Source: Pseudomonadota bacterium (lineage in GTDB: Bacteria; Pseudomonadota; Gammaproteobacteria; Steroidobacterales; Steroidobacteraceae). Taken from it: a DNA stretch of 10,748 bases. This document shows, one piece after another, positions 1-7,408 of this stretch. Location: NCBI GenBank assembly GCA_021850555.1, contig JAJZLX010000037.1, positions 1 through 10,748 of the forward strand. The letters are read 5' to 3'. Every line of letters begins with the position of its first letter. Position 1 is the first letter of the stretch. The notes under the pieces were generated by a model. That model was not told where the DNA came from. It did not search any database and worked only from the letters and a program-made list of their open reading frames with translations. A program made the translations under genes and the position numbers.

Positions 1-1458
1 TCCCCGACGAGGGTCCAGGAGCAGATCGCCGAGCAGATGCGCGCCAAGAAACTGCCGATGATCGAGGACGTGCGCGACGAGTCCGATCACGAGCACCCGG
101 TGCGCCTGGTGCTCGTGCCGCGCTCGAACCGCGTGGACCTGGTGGAGGTGATGAATCACCTGTTCGCCACTACCGATCTGGAGCGCAATTATCGGGTCAA
201 CCTCAACATCATCGGCCTCGACGGCCGGCCCCGGGTGCTCGGTCTGAAGAGCATCCTCGGGGAATGGCTGCAGTTCCGCGTGCTCACCGTCAGGCGCCGC
301 CTCCGGCACCGTCTGGAGAAGGTGAGCCGGCGGCTGCACATTCTCGAGGGGCTGCTCATCGTCTATCTCAACCTCGATGAGGTGATCCGCATCATCCGGC
401 GCGAGGACGAGCCGAAGCCGGTGCTCATGAAGCGCTTCAAGCTCTCGGACGAGCAGGCCGAGGAGATCCTCAACACCCGGCTGCGCCACCTGGCGAAGCT
501 CGAGGAGATGAAGATCCGCGAGGAGCAGAAGGCGCTCGATGCCGAGCGAGGGGAGCTCGAAGCGGTGCTTGCGAGCGAGGCGAGGCTCAAGGGGCTGGTG
601 GCGCGCGAAATTCGCGCCGACGCGGACACGTACGGCGATGCCCGCCGCACCCGCATCATCGAGCGGGAAGCGGCCCAGGCGATCGATGAGACGACGCTCA
701 TCCCCAACGAGCCGGTGACCGTCGTGCTCTCGACCGGTGGCTGGGTGCGCGCGGCGAAGGGGCACGAGATCGATCCGCGCGCGCTCTCTTACAAGGCCGG
801 TGATGCCTTCCAGGCGATGGCGCACGGGCGCAGCCTGCAGCCGGCGGTGTTCCTCGACAGCACCGGGCGCACCTACGCGCTGCCGGCGCATTCGCTGCCC
901 TCGGCGCGAGGTCAGGGCGAGCCGCTTTCCGGCCGGCTGAATCCTCCGGACGGCGCCAGATTCGCCGGGGTCATGATGGGGGAGCCCGAGGACCTGTGGC
1001 TGCTCGCGAGCGATGCGGGCTACGGCTTCACGGTGCGCCTGAAGGAGTTGATCACCGACCGGCGCGCGGGCAAGACGGTGCTCAACGTGCCGGAGGGCTC
1101 GCTGGCGTTGCCGCCGGCGCAGGTGCCATCGCCCGATGCCCTGGTGGTGGTGGTGAGCAGCGAGGGCAAGCTCCTTGCCTTCCCGGTGGCAGAGGTGCCG
1201 GAGATGCCCCGCGGCAAGGGCAACAAGCTATACGACATTCCGGGCGGCAAGGCCGCCAGGCGCGAGGAGCTGCTCGCCGGTGTTGCCGTGGTTGCGCCGA
1301 AAGGGAGCCTGGTGCTGTGGTCGGGCGAGAAGCAGAAGACCCTGGAGTGGAGCGATCTGAAGCCCTACCTCGGTGAGCGCGCCCGGCGCGGCGCGGTGCT
1401 GCCGCGAGGCTGGCCGCGCAGCATCGATCGGCTCCAGGCGCGGTTCCCCGGCTCTTGA
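1..1458 (+). CDS. parC: DNA topoisomerase IV subunit A (ParC), 3' part, open at left edge
   Basis: This is the catalytic A subunit of topoisomerase IV, which decatenates daughter chromosomes and relaxes supercoils with ParE. The reading frame is open from base 1, so the gene begins outside the window; the first in-frame ATG at 37 is internal. About 485 codons remain, against roughly 752 for E. coli ParC, so the N-terminal winged helix and the active-site tyrosine are missing here. The visible part starts in the breakage-reunion domain ([18 protein letters not shown], then VPRSNRVD and [11 protein letters not shown]) and passes through the coiled-coil gate ([27 protein letters not shown]). It ends in the ParC-type beta-pinwheel C-terminal domain ([29 protein letters not shown]). 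The short C-terminal domain and close ParC-like wording favour ParC over GyrA. The stop at 1456-1458 leaves only 6 bp before the converging FimX-like gene. Identification is secure. Confidence 0.97.
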   Translation, partial: SPTRVQEQIAEQMRAKKLPMIEDVRDESDHEHPVRLVLVPRSNRVDLVEVMNHLFATTDLERNYRVNLNIIGLDGRPRVLGLKSILGEWLQFRVLTVRRRLRHRLEKVSRRLHILEGLLIVYLNLDEVIRIIRREDEPKPVLMKRFKLSDEQAEEILNTRLRHLAKLEEMKIREEQKALDAERGELEAVLASEARLKGLVAREIRADADTYGDARRTRIIEREAAQAIDETTLIPNEPVTVVLSTGGWVRAAKGHEIDPRALSYKAGDAFQAMAHGRSLQPAVFLDSTGRTYALPAHSLPSARGQGEPLSGRLNPPDGARFAGVMMGEPEDLWLLASDAGYGFTVRLKELITDRRAGKTVLNVPEGSLALPPAQVPSPDALVVVVSSEGKLLAFPVAEVPEMPRGKGNKLYDIPGGKAARREELLAGVAVVAPKGSLVLWSGEKQKTLEWSDLKPYLGERARRGAVLPRGWPRSIDRLQARFPGS

Positions 1459-1464
1459 GCGCGC

Positions 1465-3195
1465 TTACCGCGCGCGCGGCTCGCCGAGACTGCGCACCTG
1501 CGCCGTCTCGCTCAAGGAGCGCAGCCGGGTGGAGCCATCATCGGCTTTCAGCACGACTTCCTCCGGGGCGTTGACGAAATAGCCCTGGATGTACTCGATG
1601 CCGAGCTGCCACAGCACCGCCATGGTGTTCGCGTCCTCGACCCGCTCGGCGATGGTGCGGATGCCGCGCCGGGAGGCCCCCTCGGCCAGCACCCGCACGC
1701 GCTGCTGAATCTCCTTGTCGCGCGAGAGCGCCTGCACGAGCGAGCCGTCGATCTTCACGAAATCGAGCGGCATCGATTCGAGCAGAAGCGGTGAGTCGGC
1801 GCCCGAGCCGAAGCTCTCGAGCGCGAAGCGGAATCCCCACTGGCGCAGCTTCTCGGCCAGGGCTCTCGCCTGCGGGTGGGCGGCACCGGCCGCCTCGGTC
1901 ACCTGGAAGCACACGCGTTGGGGGTCGGCGCGGGTCGAGCGGACGTGCCCGTCGAGCCAGGCGAGGAATGAGGCGTCCTGTACCGTTTCCTTCGAGAGCC
2001 GAACGAACAGGCAGGCGGGCCGGTGCTGCGCGGCAAAGGACAGCGAGGCGGCGACCACCCAGCGGTCGATGTTCTTCAGCAGACCGTTGCGCTCGGCCGC
2101 GGGCAGAAACTCCCCCGGGAGCACCTCCTTGCCCTGGCTGTCCAGCATGCGCAGCAGCACGTCGAACATCCGCGGATCGCCGCCGCCCAGGCTCGCCACG
2201 GGTTGTTTCACCAGGCGGAAGCGGTTCTCGAGCAGCGCGCTCTTGATCCGTTTGATCCAGATCTCCTCGTGCGCGCCGCCGGCGCCGCCACCGGCGCTCC
2301 ACGCGGCGAGCGCCTGGTTGCCGCCGCGCTGTGCCGCTCTGGCACAAACCTCGGCCGACGCGGCGATCGCCGAGTCGATGTTGGTCGATCCCGGCGGCAC
2401 GATGGTGAGACCGATCGTACACGTGGCCGTGACGGTCTTGTCTCGCACGCGCAGCGAGCGCTTGGCGGCTTGCGCCACCAGCTGCTGCGCCCATGCGGAA
2501 AGGTCGCGCTCGTTGCCGCGCTGCAGCAACAAGAGAAATCTCACGCCGCCGAAGCGGCCGGCAATCTCGCTCGGGTGAAGCGTCTCCTTCAGCAAGGTGG
2601 CGAAGTGGGCGAGCACCTCTTCGCTCGCCGTGGCGCCGATCTCACGCTCGATCGCCGCAAAGCCGTCGAGCTTCACGAGGGCGAGGCATCGCACCCCGCC
2701 CTGAAGGGCAACCTGAAGGCGGCCGCGCAGCGCTTCCAACAGCTCCCGCCGGTGCAGCAGGCCCGTGGTGCGGTCGATGCGCGCGGCCTGCTCGAGCTCC
2801 TCGATGTGCCTGCGCTCATCGGGCGGCACGTGCCGGCCGGCCGGTACCGACAGCTGTATGCACAGTCCGTACGGAGCGTATTCGGCGAGCCCGAGCGCAA
2901 CCTCGGTGCTCACCACGGTCCGATCCGCGCGCAGCACACCGGCCTTGAGCGCGTGGCCGCTCCAGCGGCCCTGAAGACAGGCGGACAGCGCTCCTTTCAG
3001 GGCCGGCCGGCAGGTCTCCTCGAACAAGTCCATGACGGGCTGGCCGATCAGCTCGCTGCCGGCAGCGAACAGCTGCACCCATGCGGGGTTGGCATCGACC
3101 ACGATGCCTTCCTGGACCTGGATGATCGCATCGGCCGGGCGTTCCGAAGCGCCAGGCGCTTCATGCGGCGGGGTGGAAGGTGAAGGCTCGGACAA
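1465..3195 (-). CDS. PAS-GGDEF-EAL protein with both catalytic motifs degenerate; FimX-like c-di-GMP effector
   Basis: Predicted cytosolic protein of 576 residues. Domains in order: a polar, proline-rich N-terminus (1-20), a PAS domain (about 21-118), a GGDEF domain (about 140-298), a Gly-rich linker (301-309) and an EAL domain (about 313-550). The GGDEF signature reads GGVRF (216-220), and the inhibitory RxxD site reads HPSE, so cyclase activity is not expected. The EAL signature reads DVL (345-347), followed by LR. Other expected metal ligands are altered: the Asn of the NxS strand is Arg399, the first Glu of ExTE is Gln431, and the DDFG loop is ESFG (460-463). Lys481, Glu520 and QGY (537-539) remain. 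Doubly degenerate PAS-GGDEF-EAL architecture is typical of FimX, which binds c-di-GMP through its EAL domain and drives type IV pilus assembly via PilZ/PilB. FimX of Pseudomonas is about 690 residues with an N-terminal receiver domain that is absent here. The start is TTG, chosen because AGGAG (3206-3202) lies 6 nt upstream and no ATG fits. The FimX assignment is inference; the domain call is firm. Confidence 0.88.
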   Translation of the reverse strand: MSEPSPSTPPHEAPGASERPADAIIQVQEGIVVDANPAWVQLFAAGSELIGQPVMDLFEETCRPALKGALSACLQGRWSGHALKAGVLRADRTVVSTEVALGLAEYAPYGLCIQLSVPAGRHVPPDERRHIEELEQAARIDRTTGLLHRRELLEALRGRLQVALQGGVRCLALVKLDGFAAIEREIGATASEEVLAHFATLLKETLHPSEIAGRFGGVRFLLLLQRGNERDLSAWAQQLVAQAAKRSLRVRDKTVTATCTIGLTIVPPGSTNIDSAIAASAEVCARAAQRGGNQALAAWSAGGGAGGAHEEIWIKRIKSALLENRFRLVKQPVASLGGGDPRMFDVLLRMLDSQGKEVLPGEFLPAAERNGLLKNIDRWVVAASLSFAAQHRPACLFVRLSKETVQDASFLAWLDGHVRSTRADPQRVCFQVTEAAGAAHPQARALAEKLRQWGFRFALESFGSGADSPLLLESMPLDFVKIDGSLVQALSRDKEIQQRVRVLAEGASRRGIRTIAERVEDANTMAVLWQLGIEYIQGYFVNAPEEVVLKADDGSTRLRSLSETAQVRSLGEPRAR

Positions 3196-3201
3196 GGTGG
3201 G

Positions 3202-3242
3202 CTCCTGAAGGTCTCTCCTCCTTGAGGATCAGGGCGATTCTA
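3202..3242 (-). promoter_or_regulatory. Candidate -10 and ribosome-binding site of the FimX-like gene
   Basis: Reading the minus strand, TAGAAT (3242-3237) matches the sigma70 -10 consensus at five of six positions. At 17-bp spacing the -35 position reads CCGACC (3265-3260), a poor match of the kind seen at activator-dependent promoters. Downstream there are two purine-rich blocks: AAGGAGGAG without a usable start codon at the right distance, then AGGAG (3206-3202) six bases before the TTG at 3195. The second block decides the start of the coding region. The promoter call is by eye only. Confidence 0.4.
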
Positions 3243-3280
3243 GCCGCTCGCGCGGAGCCGGTCGGACCGGGCTCTCATTT

Positions 3281-3298
3281 GTGTGCAATTCCGCACAC
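3281..3298. promoter_or_regulatory. 18-bp palindrome resembling a CRP/Vfr/Clp-type site
   Basis: Perfect 6-bp arms GTGTGC and GCACAC flank a 6-bp centre, AATTCC. Laid on the CRP consensus TGTGA-N6-TCACA, the site reads TGTGC-N6-GCACA, matching eight of ten defined bases with exact half-site spacing. The centre is about 47 to 52 bp upstream of the TAGAAT candidate -10, so it falls near position -60 if transcription starts 7 to 9 bases after that box. It is not followed by a T-run in either direction, so it does not look like the epmB terminator. Function is inferred. Confidence 0.4.
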
Positions 3299-3341
3299 GG
3301 GTCCGGCGAGGGAACAGGCCGAGAGGATGACGCGGCGCGCC

Positions 3342-4364
3342 TCAAAATCGCGGCGAAAGCGCGACCTTCGCCGGCGCCCCGGGCGTTTCGCGCACCAGAC
3401 GCGGGACGAGGTAGCCCGGCAGTCGGGCGGCGAGCGCGCCGGCAAGCGAGCGGGCGCGCTCATCCGGCACCGCGAAATGCGCCGCTCCGCGCACCGGGTC
3501 GAGCGCGTGCAGGTAGTAGGGAAGCACACCAGCCTGGAACAACCGCTGCGACAGCTCCTCGAGCACATCGGCGTCATCATTGACCCCGGCGAGCAGCACC
3601 GACTGGTTGAGCAGGGTGATTCCCGTGGCGCGCAGGGCCGCGCACGCCTCCGCCACCGCTTCATCGATCTCTTGCGGATGATTGATGTGCAGCACGAAGA
3701 CGATCGCGAGCGATGCCGAGCGCAGCCACTGCAGCAGTCCGTCATCGACCCGCGAGGGCAGCACGACGGGCTGGCGTGTGTGCACGCGGAGTCGGCGCAC
3801 GTGGGAGATGGCCGCCAGCGAGCGGCTGAGGCTCGCGAGGCGGGCGTTGCTCAACGACAGCGGATCCCCGCCGCTCAGGATGATCTCCTCGAGCGAGGTG
3901 TCCCGTGCGATCTGCGCGAGCGCCTCGCTCCAGCGCGGTCCATCGCCGATCTGCCCGGTGTACGGGAACTCCCGCCTGAAGCAGTAACGGCAGTGCACCG
4001 CACACGTGGAAGTGGTGATGAGCAGCGCGCGGCCCCGGTATTTCTGCAGCAGGCCCGGGGCGCGCACGGCCGCGTGCTCGCCGACCGGGTCGGCGCCGAA
4101 GCCGGGATGCTCGGCCAGCTCCTCGGTCACGGGCAGGATCTGGCGCAGCAGCGGGTCCTCGGGATCACCCCGGCGGATGCGGGCAAGGAAGCTGCGCGGC
4201 ACGCGCAGCGGGAAGAGGCGGGCAGCCGAGTCTGCCGCGGCGAGGCGCTCGGGCGGCAGGCCGAGCGCCTGCGCGAGCTCCTCGGGGCGCGTGACGGCCT
4301 CGGCGAGCTCCTGCTGCCAGGCGGAGGCGGAACGCTGGCGGGGCTTACCCGATGCCGTTATCAT
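3342..4364 (-). CDS. epmB: EF-P (R)-beta-lysine pathway aminomutase EpmB (radical SAM, KamA family)
   Basis: EpmB is a lysine 2,3-aminomutase that converts (S)-alpha-lysine to (R)-beta-lysine for attachment to EF-P. The protein has 340 residues, close to the E. coli length. The radical SAM cluster motif CxxxCxxC is present as Cys121, Cys125 and Cys128 ([15 protein letters not shown]), followed by SGGDPLS (164-170), which lies where the SAM-binding GGD loop is expected. [11 protein letters not shown] (226-236), LLNQSVLL and GVLPYYLH (279-286) are family hallmarks. Lys333 near the C-terminus is the likely PLP-binding lysine by position, an inference from KamA enzymes. The N-terminus ([14 protein letters not shown]) also matches EpmB. 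The open frame continues upstream antisense to efp, but ATG at 4364-4362 gives the expected length and has AAGGG about 7 nt upstream. The gene diverges from efp across 57 bp. Confidence 0.96.
   Translation of the reverse strand: MITASGKPRQRSASAWQQELAEAVTRPEELAQALGLPPERLAAADSAARLFPLRVPRSFLARIRRGDPEDPLLRQILPVTEELAEHPGFGADPVGEHAAVRAPGLLQKYRGRALLITTSTCAVHCRYCFRREFPYTGQIGDGPRWSEALAQIARDTSLEEIILSGGDPLSLSNARLASLSRSLAAISHVRRLRVHTRQPVVLPSRVDDGLLQWLRSASLAIVFVLHINHPQEIDEAVAEACAALRATGITLLNQSVLLAGVNDDADVLEELSQRLFQAGVLPYYLHALDPVRGAAHFAVPDERARSLAGALAARLPGYLVPRLVRETPGAPAKVALSPRF
4359..4364 (+). promoter_or_regulatory. Candidate -10 box for efp
   Basis: TATCAT on the plus strand matches the sigma70 -10 consensus at five of six positions and overlaps the first codons of the divergent epmB. 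No convincing -35 is visible at 16-18 bp spacing. It would give a leader of about 50 nt carrying the dyad at 4380-4407. This is a weak call made by eye. Confidence 0.25.
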
Positions 4365-4379
4365 ACGCGGCCCTTTGGT

Positions 4380-4407
4380 CGGAGCGGGCGCGCATTCTGC
4401 CGCTCCG
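4380..4407. repeat. 8-bp inverted repeat between epmB and efp
   Basis: CGGAGCGG (4380-4387) and CCGCTCCG (4400-4407) are exact reverse complements around a 12-nt loop. The dyad fills about half of the 57-bp gap between the two divergent starts and ends 14 nt before the efp ATG. There is no T-run, so a terminator is unlikely. It could be a shared operator for epmB and efp or a hairpin in either leader. Confidence 0.5.
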
Positions 4408-4421
4408 CGTGCGAGAAAGAT

Positions 4422-4991
4422 ATGGCCAGCTACACCACCGCCGAGATCCGCTCGGGTCTCAAAGTCCTGCTCGATGGCGATCCGTACGCCGTGGTCGAGA
4501 ACGAGTTCGTCAAGCCCGGCAAGGGCCAGGCGTTCAACCGCATCAAGGTTCGCAATCTCAAGACCGGCCGGACCATCGAGAAGACCTTCAAGTCCGGTGA
4601 CTCGCTGCAAGCGGCGGATGTGGTCGACTGCGAGATGCAGTACCTCTACCAGGACGGGGATTTCTGGCACTTCATGGTGCCGGACAATTTCGAGCAGTAC
4701 ACGGCGGGCAAGTCCGCCGTGGGCGAGAACGCGCAGTGGCTGAAGGAAGGGATCGTGTGCATCGTGACGCTGTGGAACGGCGAGCCGCTGGTGATCACCC
4801 CGCCGGCACACGTGGAGCTCAAGATCGTCGAGACCGATCCCGGTCTGCGCGGGGATACGGCCACAGGCGGCCAGAAGCCGGCCAAGCTGGAAACCGGAGC
4901 GGTGGTGCGCGTGCCGCTTTTCATCGACCAGGGTGAGGTCATCCGCATCGACACGCGTACCGGCCAGTACGTCTCGCGCGCCAAGCAATAG
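4422..4991 (+). CDS. efp: Translation elongation factor P
   Basis: EF-P binds between the ribosomal P and E sites and stimulates peptide bond formation at polyproline stretches. The 189-residue protein has the usual length. The KOW-like N-terminal domain carries the modification loop [10 protein letters not shown], with Lys34 in the position that E. coli EpmA beta-lysylates. The OB-type domains follow ([42 protein letters not shown]). The ATG at 4422 gives the conserved N-terminus [13 protein letters not shown]; the long open frame further upstream runs antisense to epmB and is not coding. The Shine-Dalgarno is weak (GAGAAAG). The stop at 4989-4991 is 2 bp from the msrC stop on the other strand. 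Presence of Lys34 with both epmA and epmB nearby indicates beta-lysylation rather than rhamnosylation by EarP. Confidence 0.98.
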   Translation: MASYTTAEIRSGLKVLLDGDPYAVVENEFVKPGKGQAFNRIKVRNLKTGRTIEKTFKSGDSLQAADVVDCEMQYLYQDGDFWHFMVPDNFEQYTAGKSAVGENAQWLKEGIVCIVTLWNGEPLVITPPAHVELKIVETDPGLRGDTATGGQKPAKLETGAVVRVPLFIDQGEVIRIDTRTGQYVSRAKQ

Positions 4992-4993
4992 CC

Positions 4994-5494
4994 TCACGCG
5001 AGGTCGTTGACGGCGCTCGCCGCGAGGAACAGGGCCGCCAGCTGCGAAAGTCCGCGCGCATCCTCATCGTCGAAGCGCCCGGGCTCGGGGCTGTCGATGT
5101 CGAGCACGCCGATCAGCCGCCCAGCGATCAGCGGTACCACGATCTCGGAGCGTGATGCGCAGTCGCACGCGATGTGCCCGGGGAACTCGTGCACGTCCGG
5201 CACGATGATCGTGGCGCGCTGCGCGGCGGCCGTCCCACACACGCCCCGTCCCAGGGCGATGCGCACGCAGGCCGGCTTGCCCTGGAAGGGGCCCACCACC
5301 AGCTCCCCGCCGCGCAGAAAGTAAAAGCCGGCCCAGTTGATCGCGGGTAGCGCATCGAACAACAGCGCCGCGGTGTTGGCGGCGTTGGCGATGAGGTCGG
5401 ACTCTGCGGCGAGCAGTGCCTTGAGGTCCGCCGCCAGCTGCTCATAGCCGCAGCTCTTGTCCTGGAAATCGTACCGTTTGGCGGTGTATGTCAT
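4994..5494 (-). CDS. msrC: Free methionine-(R)-sulfoxide reductase (GAF domain)
   Basis: This enzyme reduces free L-methionine-R-sulfoxide using a cysteine in a GAF fold and protects the methionine pool from oxidation. The 166-residue protein is a single GAF domain of family length. Signature blocks are WAGFYFLRGGELVVGPFQGK, then ACVRIALGRGVCGTAA and PDVHEFPGHIACDCASRSEI. Cys76, Cys86 and Cys110 occupy the positions of the three functional cysteines of E. coli fRMsr (84, 94 and 118), and an additional Cys112 sits beside the last one. The chosen ATG (5494-5492) has GGAGG (5506-5502) 7 nt upstream and starts 13 bp after the epmA stop, so it is the last gene of the sco-psd-epmA-msrC cluster. An upstream-extended reading would run into epmA and has no support. 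Confidence 0.95.
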   Translation of the reverse strand: MTYTAKRYDFQDKSCGYEQLAADLKALLAAESDLIANAANTAALLFDALPAINWAGFYFLRGGELVVGPFQGKPACVRIALGRGVCGTAAAQRATIIVPDVHEFPGHIACDCASRSEIVVPLIAGRLIGVLDIDSPEPGRFDDEDARGLSQLAALFLAASAVNDLA

Positions 5495-5507
5495 CCGGGT
5501 GCCTCCG

Positions 5508-6479
5508 CTAGGCCCGCTCGATGGGGAAGGGCAGGACATCGTCGATGCGCTCGGCGCCCGCCGCGAGCATGACCGTGCGGTCGAAGCCGAGCGCCACCCC
5601 GCAGCAATCCGGCAGGCCCGCCTCCAGGGCTCCGAGCAGCCGCTCGTCGAGTCTTTCCGCGGGCAGACCGAGGCGCCGGCGCTCGGCGAGGTCGCTTTCG
5701 AAGCGTGAGCGTTGCTCTGCGGCGTCCGCAAGCTCGTGAAAGCCGTTGGCGAGCTCCACGCCGTCGCAATACAGCTCGAAGCGCTCGGCGGCGCGCGGGT
5801 CGGCGGCATCCAGGCGGGCGAGCGCCGCCTGGCTCGCCGGGTAGCCATATACGAACGTGAGCTTCCCGCGCCCGAGGCGCGGCCCGATCCGCGTGCCCAT
5901 CAGGAACTCCAGCAACTCGTCGCGATCAGCGGTCGCAGCGGCGAATCCCGCCTCCCGCGCCGCCTGCGCGAGCGCTTCCAGGGGCACTGAGAACGGATCG
6001 AGTGCGAGCTCCCGCAGAAAGGCCTCGCGATAGCTGATCCGCTCCGCGCCCCGCTGCGCGCCTGCGGGCGCGAGCAGTCGGCGCACCAGCGCATCGACTT
6101 CTTCCATGAGCGCATCGAGCGAGAACCCCCGCCGGTACCACTCGATGAGCGTGAACTCGGCATTGTGCAGCCGTCCGCGCTCGAGCGAGCGGATCACGTG
6201 ACAGATCTGATAGATGTCCCCGGCGCCCGCCGCGAGCAGTCGCTTCATGGCGTATTCCGGCGAGGTGTGCAGGAAGTACGCCCGGGAGGGGCTCCCGCAG
6301 TCCTCGAAGAGCACACGCGCCGAGTGAATGTGCACATCCGTCACCGGCGCATTGATCACCAGCGGGGTGTCCACCTCGAGCACGCCGCGCGCGCAGAAGA
6401 ATTCCCGCGCCCGGGAAAGAAGGTCCGCGCGGCGCTTCAGCATGGCCGCCGAGGCGGTGGGTCGCCAGTCTGCGGTCAT
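5508..6479 (-). CDS. epmA: EF-P--(R)-beta-lysine ligase EpmA (PoxA/GenX)
   Basis: EpmA is a truncated class II lysyl-tRNA synthetase paralogue that adenylates beta-lysine and joins it to Lys34 of EF-P instead of tRNA. The 323-residue protein has only the catalytic core and no N-terminal anticodon-binding OB domain, as expected. RGVLEVDTP (31-39) is motif 1, IRSLERGRLHNAEF (96-109) is motif 2, ELANGFHEL (242-250) lines the pocket, and GVALGFDR (294-301) is motif 3 with Arg301. Motif 2 departs from the usual FRNE wording: Arg97 and Glu100 remain but the residues between are Ser-Leu. The ATG at 6479-6477 overlaps the psd stop by one base (TGATG), implying coupled translation. The longer open frame upstream runs through psd and is rejected. 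Its partners epmB and efp lie 1.1-3.2 kb away. Confidence 0.95.
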   Translation of the reverse strand: MTADWRPTASAAMLKRRADLLSRAREFFCARGVLEVDTPLVINAPVTDVHIHSARVLFEDCGSPSRAYFLHTSPEYAMKRLLAAGAGDIYQICHVIRSLERGRLHNAEFTLIEWYRRGFSLDALMEEVDALVRRLLAPAGAQRGAERISYREAFLRELALDPFSVPLEALAQAAREAGFAAATADRDELLEFLMGTRIGPRLGRGKLTFVYGYPASQAALARLDAADPRAAERFELYCDGVELANGFHELADAAEQRSRFESDLAERRRLGLPAERLDERLLGALEAGLPDCCGVALGFDRTVMLAAGAERIDDVLPFPIERA

Positions 6480-7387
6480 CACGCGGCGCTCGAGGTGTCC
6501 GCTTCGGCCTGGAGCCAGCCGAGCGTCTGACCGACCTTGATGGAGCGGCCGGGCGCGAGCTCGGGCCGCCATCCGACCGTCCCGCCCGGCATCAGCACGA
6601 TGACCGTCGAGCCCATGTTGAAACGACCGAGCTCGGCGCCCTTCTCGAGCCGCGAAGCAGCGGCATCCGGCGGTGCGAGCCGGGTCGCGGCCCGAGGGCC
6701 GCCCGGGGCGATCTCTCCGTGCCAGACCGTGCTCATGCTGCCGACGAACAGCGCACCGACCAGCACCACGGCAAAGGCGAGCGGCCCGGACTCGAAAATC
6801 AGGACCACCCGCTCGTTGCGCGCGAACAATCCCGGCACCGCCGCCGCCGTGGCGGCGTTGACGCTGAAGAGCGTGCCCGGGATGAACCAGGCCTCGCGCA
6901 GGGCGGCCGAGGCGGGCATGTGGATGCGGTGGTAGTTGTGCGGAGCCAGGTACAGTGTGGCGAAGGAGCCGCCCGAGAAGCGCTCGGACCAACTCGAGGG
7001 GCCCCCGAGCAGCGCCTCCACGGTGTACTCGTGCCCCTTTGCCTGCAGGATCCTCGAGCCCTCGAGCCGGCCGATCTGGCTCACCGTTCCGTCGACCGGC
7101 GAGGCGAACACGCGCGCATCCGGGTCGCAGGGGCGGGTGCCGGGCTTCAGTGCGCGGGTGAAGAAGGCGTTGAACGTGGGGTAGCTCAGCGGGTCGGGAT
7201 CGGCCGCCTCGCTCATGTCGGGATGGAAATGGCGCATGAAGGCGCCGATCAGCGCATTCTTCAAGGGCCGCAGGCGCACGCGCGTCAGCCTGCGCACCGC
7301 ACGCGACAAAAGATGCTGCGGCAAAAGGTGCTGCATGGCGACGAACGCGCGTGCACGCAGCGTCGGGGATCCCGTGGCGCCTCTCAT
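6479..7387 (-). CDS. psd: Phosphatidylserine decarboxylase proenzyme
   Basis: Psd converts phosphatidylserine to phosphatidylethanolamine at the inner membrane, the last step of PE synthesis. The proenzyme cleaves itself between Gly and Ser to form a pyruvoyl group. In this 302-residue protein the self-cleavage site is MGST (258-261), where E. coli has LGST, so Ser260 becomes the pyruvoyl residue. Asp99 (SPVDGTVSQ) and His156 (YHRIHMP) match the charge-relay residues. Other conserved blocks are YPTFNAFFTR, ILQAKGHEYTVEALL, LFSVN, LFARNERV and IKVGQTLG. The C-terminus stops about where the conserved domain ends, without the acidic tail of E. coli. The ATG at 7387 is preceded by GGAG 12 nt upstream, slightly far; an in-frame ATG at 7336-7334 (MQHLLPQ) is possible but has no Shine-Dalgarno. 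It begins 21 bp after the SCO gene. Confidence 0.96.
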   Translation of the reverse strand: MRGATGSPTLRARAFVAMQHLLPQHLLSRAVRRLTRVRLRPLKNALIGAFMRHFHPDMSEAADPDPLSYPTFNAFFTRALKPGTRPCDPDARVFASPVDGTVSQIGRLEGSRILQAKGHEYTVEALLGGPSSWSERFSGGSFATLYLAPHNYHRIHMPASAALREAWFIPGTLFSVNAATAAAVPGLFARNERVVLIFESGPLAFAVVLVGALFVGSMSTVWHGEIAPGGPRAATRLAPPDAAASRLEKGAELGRFNMGSTVIVLMPGGTVGWRPELAPGRSIKVGQTLGWLQAEADTSSAA

Positions 7388-7408
7388 TCTGGCTCTGATC
7401 TCCGGATC

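Noticed and set aside
1457..1482. Imperfect GC-rich inverted repeat at the parC/FimX-like junction as a two-way terminator
   Set aside because: The arms need a bulge, consist largely of GCGCGC runs that pair anywhere, and have no T-run on either strand.
2023..3183. Plus-strand open frame of 386 codons, and another at 1715-2578, opposite the FimX-like gene
   Set aside because: Both are antisense to a well-supported PAS-GGDEF-EAL gene, and their translations show no recognisable motif; such mirror frames are common at high GC.
3281..3298. The GTGTGC/GCACAC palindrome as an epmB terminator
   Set aside because: No T-run follows on the minus strand (it continues AAATGAG), and the 6-nt centre fits a protein-binding site better.
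3180..4421. 414-codon in-frame extension upstream of efp
   Set aside because: It runs antisense through epmB; EF-P has a fixed N-terminus beginning at 4422.
4365..4997. 211-codon in-frame extension upstream of epmB
   Set aside because: It is antisense to efp, and EpmB similarity and length are satisfied by the ATG at 4364.
6480..6992. Upstream extension of the epmA frame
   Set aside because: It lies inside psd in another frame, and the TGATG overlap gives a natural start at 6479.
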